A stretch of 64,000 nt of DNA from Pseudomonas fragi (GTDB lineage Bacteria; Pseudomonadota; Gammaproteobacteria; Pseudomonadales; Pseudomonadaceae), in assembly GCF_002269505.1 (NCBI RefSeq), contig NZ_NQKQ01000023.1, positions 19,540 to 83,539 of the forward strand. The letters are read 5' to 3'. Both the position numbers and the translations under genes were made by a program. The notes below the pieces were generated by a model that was not told the origin of the DNA, made no database searches, and was given only the letters and a program-made list of their open reading frames with translations. Each line of letters starts with the position of its first letter. Position 1 is the stretch's first letter. This document shows positions 60,965-64,000 of the stretch, in pieces.

Positions 60965-62299
60965 TTACGCCGTCGTCGCCCTTTGCTTATGCGCCGGTAG
61001 CTTGATTCTCACCAGCAACCCGCCCAACTCACCCGTCTCAAGCTGTAACGCCCCACCCCACGCATCGACAATGTCGCGCACGATCCCAAGACCCAGACCG
61101 TGACCGCTGGCTTGCTCGTCCAGGCGCGTCCCACGGCTGAACACCTGAGCTCGCTCCGCTTCAGGGATGCCCGGGCCATCATCCTGTACTTCAATCAAAA
61201 ACCCGTCGATGGTTTGGCAAATACTCAGTTCAACCCGGGAGTCCGCCCATTTACAGGCGTTATCCAGAAGATTGCCGAGCAACTCGAGCATGTCTTCCCG
61301 ATCCCAGGGCAACAGCAGCCCCGGCGCAACGTTGTGCGTCAGTTGCAGATGCTCGCCGTGAATCATCCCCAGGGTCGACAGCAGCCCCGGCAACTCTGCA
61401 TCCGCATCGAATTGCGCACCCGGCAAGGCATCACCCGCAAGTCGCGCACGGTTGAGCTCGCGGCTCATGCGTTGCTGTATCTGCTCCAACTGCTCACGCA
61501 ATGTGGTTTGTATCTGAGGATAAGCTGCAAGCCGCGGATCGTTGACCAAGCTGATCAACACCGCTAGCGGCGTTTTAAGTGCATGCCCCAGGTTGCCCAG
61601 CGCGTTGCGCGAGCGCTTGAGGTTGTCTTCGGTATGGGCCAGCAAGTGGTTGATCTGCGTCACCAGCGGCTCAAGCTCAATGGGCACCCGTGCATCCAGC
61701 TGTGAACGCTGTCCAGACTGAAGTTGAGAGATTTGTTGGCGTGCCCTTTCCAATGGGCGCAAGGCACGACGGACAGTGACACGCTGCAGCAGCAAAATCA
61801 CGATCAGGGCCAAAACCCCCATGCCAAGGCCGATCCTCTGAACTTGACGAAAGCTTTCTCGTATCGGCGTGTAGTCCTGAGCCACCGTAATTGAAACTGC
61901 CTGGCCAAGTCGCTGATAGTCACTGCGCAAAACCAGCAGCATCTGCCCTTCCGGGCCAGGTTGTAACTCTCGGTTCAAGCCCGGCTGATCGGGGCGCGGC
62001 AATTGCGCGTCCCACAGCGAGCGTGAACGCCAGTGAGTGTCACCGAATTCAATACTGAAATAGTGCCCCGAAAAAGGCCGTTGATAGGCTGGCGACAAAC
62101 GCCGCTCATCCAGCTGCAAGCCTTGGGGGCCACGGCTCAAGGCAATCAGCAAGTTCTCGCTGTCGTTTTGCAGGCCTGACTCCAGATAACGTTGAAGGCC
62201 ATTTTCAAACAACCAGAGACTGACCTGACCTACCACCAGGCCGGCAATCAAAAGCACGCTGACCAACCCCAGGCTCAAGCGCCTCTGAATGGATTTCAC
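60965..62299 (-). CDS. Two-component sensor histidine kinase
   Basis: A 444-residue kinase: two membrane helices (about 10-30 and 160-180) enclose a periplasmic sensor, then HAMP, a phospho-acceptor helix with H239 (NLGHALKTPLAVL), and an ATPase domain with NLLDNACKWADS, DDGPGIPEAER and GHGLGLGIVRDIV. GTG start at 62299, overlapping the response regulator stop by four bases. It phosphorylates the adjacent regulator; the PepSY protein upstream suggests it senses an envelope or cation signal. Named partner systems (PhoPQ- or QseBC-like) cannot be chosen from sequence. Confidence 0.93.
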   Translation of the reverse strand: MKSIQRRLSLGLVSVLLIAGLVVGQVSLWLFENGLQRYLESGLQNDSENLLIALSRGPQGLQLDERRLSPAYQRPFSGHYFSIEFGDTHWRSRSLWDAQLPRPDQPGLNRELQPGPEGQMLLVLRSDYQRLGQAVSITVAQDYTPIRESFRQVQRIGLGMGVLALIVILLLQRVTVRRALRPLERARQQISQLQSGQRSQLDARVPIELEPLVTQINHLLAHTEDNLKRSRNALGNLGHALKTPLAVLISLVNDPRLAAYPQIQTTLREQLEQIQQRMSRELNRARLAGDALPGAQFDADAELPGLLSTLGMIHGEHLQLTHNVAPGLLLPWDREDMLELLGNLLDNACKWADSRVELSICQTIDGFLIEVQDDGPGIPEAERAQVFSRGTRLDEQASGHGLGLGIVRDIVDAWGGALQLETGELGGLLVRIKLPAHKQRATTA

Positions 62300-62964
62300 T
62301 GACTGACCGCGCCGAACATATACCCCTGACCACGGCGGGTTTCGATGACTGTGCGCCCAAGTTTACGACGCAGATGGTTCACATGAACCTCAAGCACATT
62401 GGAGTCACGTTCGGTCTCGCCGTCATAGAGATGTTCAGCCAGGTGGCTTTTGGAAAGGATCTGTTGCGGGTGCAACATGAAATAGCGCAACAGCCGAAAC
62501 TCGGCAGCGGTCAGCTGCACCTCTGCCCCGTCCTGAATGACACATTGACGACCCTCATCCAGTTGCAGCCCGGCAGACTGCAATAAAGGCTGATTCGACT
62601 GCCCGTGGGAGCGACGCAACAACGCCTGCACCCGTAACTGCAGCTCTTCAGGATGAAAGGGTTTGGTCACGTAATCATCAGCGCCGGCTTTAAGCCCGTC
62701 TATGCGCTCTGACCATGAACTGCGTGCAGTCAGAATCAGTACAGGCGTGGCCAGGCCTTGTGCTCGCCACTGCTTGAGTACTTCGATACCAGGCATTCCG
62801 GGCAAGCCCAGATCAAGAATAATCAGGTCATACGGCTCACTCTGCCCCTGATAAAGGGCATCACGGCCATCGGCCAGCCAATCAACTGCGTAGCCCAGAC
62901 GCGTCAAACCGGCCATCAACTCATCTGCCAAAGGAACGTGATCTTCAACCAGCAGCAACCGCAT
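62296..62964 (-). CDS. OmpR-type response regulator
   Basis: A 222-residue regulator with a receiver domain (phospho-acceptor D51 in LIILDLGLPGMPG; K103-type VTKPFHPEEL) and a C-terminal OmpR/PhoB winged helix (VQLTAAEFRLLRYFMLHPQQILSKSHLAEHLYDGETERDSNVLEVHVNHLRRKLG). Its ATG overlaps the PepSY stop by one base (TAATG) and its stop overlaps the kinase start, so all three are translationally coupled. It probably activates its own operon and envelope genes. Confidence 0.95.
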   Translation of the reverse strand: MRLLLVEDHVPLADELMAGLTRLGYAVDWLADGRDALYQGQSEPYDLIILDLGLPGMPGIEVLKQWRAQGLATPVLILTARSSWSERIDGLKAGADDYVTKPFHPEELQLRVQALLRRSHGQSNQPLLQSAGLQLDEGRQCVIQDGAEVQLTAAEFRLLRYFMLHPQQILSKSHLAEHLYDGETERDSNVLEVHVNHLRRKLGRTVIETRRGQGYMFGAVSQ

Positions 62965-63278
62965 TAATCATCCACCTCGTCTTTGAGCAACTGGCCATTA
63001 CTGGCGTTTAGCTTGATCTCGCGCACTACGCCACTGGTCGTCAGCAACTCAACCTCGTAGACATAAATATCGTCATCTTCCTCCAGTTCTACCTCCAGCA
63101 ACTTTGCGCCAGGGTGTCGCTCCAGGGCTTTTTGCAGCAGTTGCTCCAGGGGCTGAATAAGTCCTTGCTCCCGCAAACGTAATGCCTCGTCTTGCCCCAG
63201 GTCTCGCGCAATGGCCAGGGAGCAGAAAGCACAGAGCACAAGTACGACAAATCCGCCAACTCGAAGGTTCACTGTCAT
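62964..63278 (-). CDS. PepSY-domain protein
   Basis: A 104-residue protein with a signal peptide (MTVNLRVGGFVVLVLCAFCSLAIA) and a PepSY domain (QPLEQLLQKALERHPGAKLLEVELEEDDDIYVYEVELLTTSGVVREIKLNASNGQLLKDEVDD), acidic at its end. PepSY proteins near two-component systems are thought to bind metals or inhibit proteases in the periplasm; role here is unknown. ATG 63278 follows GAGG; a GTG one codon earlier is possible. First gene of the three-gene signalling operon. Confidence 0.9.
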   Translation of the reverse strand: MTVNLRVGGFVVLVLCAFCSLAIARDLGQDEALRLREQGLIQPLEQLLQKALERHPGAKLLEVELEEDDDIYVYEVELLTTSGVVREIKLNASNGQLLKDEVDD

Positions 63279-63482
63279 CACTTACCTCTATAGCCTCCGT
63301 TGCGCGTCATTCTTGCGATATCAAAAGGTCGGAGCATAACGCCACTGGCTTAATTGAAACTGAATTGGCTGTCACGATACCGCATGGCTGGAGGTATACA
63401 CCTGCTGCGGGCGTTAACTGTTAAACTGCGCCCCTGCATTTATCGCTCAGGCGATAGTCACCTTTTCAGAGCTATAAATATT

Positions 63483-63839
63483 GTGGAAATTTTCAAAGAG
63501 TTTACCTTCGAATCTGCGCACCGCCTGCCTTACGTTCCTGAAGGCCATAAATGCGGCCGCCTGCACGGTCACTCCTTCAAGGTTGCTATTCATCTAAGCG
63601 GCGACATTGACCCGGCAACGGGCTGGATCCGTGACTTTTCGGAAATCAAAGCGATTTTCAAACCGCTTTATGAGCTGCTTGATCACAACTACCTCAACGA
63701 CATTCCTGGCCTGGAAAACCCGACCAGCGAAGTTCTGGCCAAGTGGATCTGGCAACAGCTCAAGCCTTTGCTTGCAGAACTGTCGGCAATTCGTATTCAT
63801 GAAACCTGCACCAGTGGCTGTATTTACTACGGCGATTGA
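63483..63839 (+). CDS. queD: 6-carboxytetrahydropterin synthase QueD
   Basis: A 118-residue 6-pyruvoyl-tetrahydropterin synthase-fold enzyme. GTG start 63483 gives EIFKEFTFESAHRLPYVPEGHKCGRLHGHSF, with zinc ligands H16 and the HGH pair, and catalytic Cys near residue 26; C-terminal HETCTSGCIYY is the other conserved half. It makes 6-carboxy-tetrahydropterin, the second step of queuosine synthesis. The frame extends upstream to 63354 but the protein is of normal length from 63483. Ends before a terminator. Confidence 0.93.
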   Translation: MEIFKEFTFESAHRLPYVPEGHKCGRLHGHSFKVAIHLSGDIDPATGWIRDFSEIKAIFKPLYELLDHNYLNDIPGLENPTSEVLAKWIWQQLKPLLAELSAIRIHETCTSGCIYYGD

Positions 63840-63851
63840 GTCCCAGGCTCT

Positions 63852-63881
63852 AAAAAACCACCTTGCGAGGTGGTTTTTTTT
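63852..63881 (+). terminator. Terminator after queD
   Basis: Stem ACCACCT, loop TGCG, stem AGGTGGT, followed by seven T residues and preceded by A residues, 17 bases after the queD stop. Confidence 0.92.
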
Positions 63882-63950
63882 GCCCTGATGAAAGCAAGGG
63901 CAGCGGATAAATGGCCACAGAATGCGCCGAAACTTTTCTCGGCGCAAAAA

Positions 63951-63986
63951 CAAACCCCCTGTCTGCGTTAGCAGACAGGGGGTTTG
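63951..63986 (-). terminator. Strong hairpin near the window end
   Basis: A perfect 16-base stem (CAAACCCCCTGTCTGC with its complement) and GTTA loop. On the minus strand it is followed by TTTTT and then the GCGCC sequence, so it most likely ends a leftward gene beyond the window edge. Confidence 0.8.
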
Positions 63987-64000
63987 GAATTTAATCTTGA

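Noticed and set aside
63300..63482. preQ1 riboswitch before queD
   Set aside because: The expected pseudoknot consensus was not found; only ordinary leader sequence is seen.
63923..63946. TGCGCCGA/TCGGCGCA hairpin as a terminator
   Set aside because: No T-run on the plus side; on the minus side the T-run belongs to the stronger hairpin at 63951.

Overview
The window reads as ordinary chromosome of a Pseudomonas, most likely of the P. fluorescens lineage. This is inferred from the fabA-fabB block flanked by a chemotaxis transducer and a hybrid kinase plus gpsA, the ECF sigma factor/KAS III/HrpA neighbourhood, the typical GTGGGAGCGGGCTTGCTCGCGA-type REP palindromes, and the moderately high GC. 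There is no prophage, integron, CRISPR array, rRNA or tRNA that I can support. About 62 protein genes are called, densely packed on both strands. Many start codons were moved from the longest open frame to the site with the better ribosome binding site.

Layout. 1-9.0 kb: transporters (MFS, two EamA), a CvfB-like S1 protein, a tiny SutA-like protein, a TorF-like porin, a DEAD-box helicase, a YbdG-type MscS channel and an RBBP9-like hydrolase. 9.1-15.0 kb: one giant gene (1,944 codons) encoding a dermonecrotic-toxin-type protein with a C-terminal HEYVH zinc-protease motif; this is the most unusual gene here. 15-21.7 kb: azoreductase with divergent LysR regulator, periplasmic cyclophilin, ABC exporter, aquaporin, FemAB/GNAT-like protein. 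21.7-25.4 kb: a putative porin behind a tandem Pho-box-like promoter, then KAS III, an ECF sigma factor and a short zinc-binding anti-sigma factor. 25.5-36.4 kb: HrpA, EamA transporter, GNAT plus a 53-codon ORF, LpxO-like hydroxylase, CysK, a MoxR/VWA pair, and a duplicated EF-hand/dockerin-like protein. 36.5-45.3 kb: the pxpABC 5-oxoprolinase operon, DUF2937, a class II amidotransferase, oligopeptidase B, a spermidine-synthase-like protein, an HNH nuclease and a SpoU methylase. 45.3-53.7 kb: AI-2E permease, DUF4892, two alpha/beta hydrolases, thioesterase, sixA-DUF4389-gpsA, and an orphan hybrid kinase. 53.9-64 kb: fabAB, OsmC, pirin, NhaC-like antiporter, a chemoreceptor with a FliA-type promoter, a PepSY/two-component operon, and queD.

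Genes working together: pxpA-pxpB-pxpC overlap by four bases each and form one enzyme. fabA-fabB make the unsaturated fatty acid branch and sit behind a TetR-type inverted repeat. The MoxR ATPase and VWA protein form a chaperone-like pair. The ECF sigma factor and ZAS anti-sigma overlap by seven bases and follow a KAS III gene. PepSY protein, response regulator and histidine kinase are translationally coupled. The best leads for something undescribed are the giant metalloprotease-tipped toxin, the duplicated EF-hand protein at 35.9-36.4 kb, the Pho-box porin, and the very small proteins at 3.3 and 31.2 kb.
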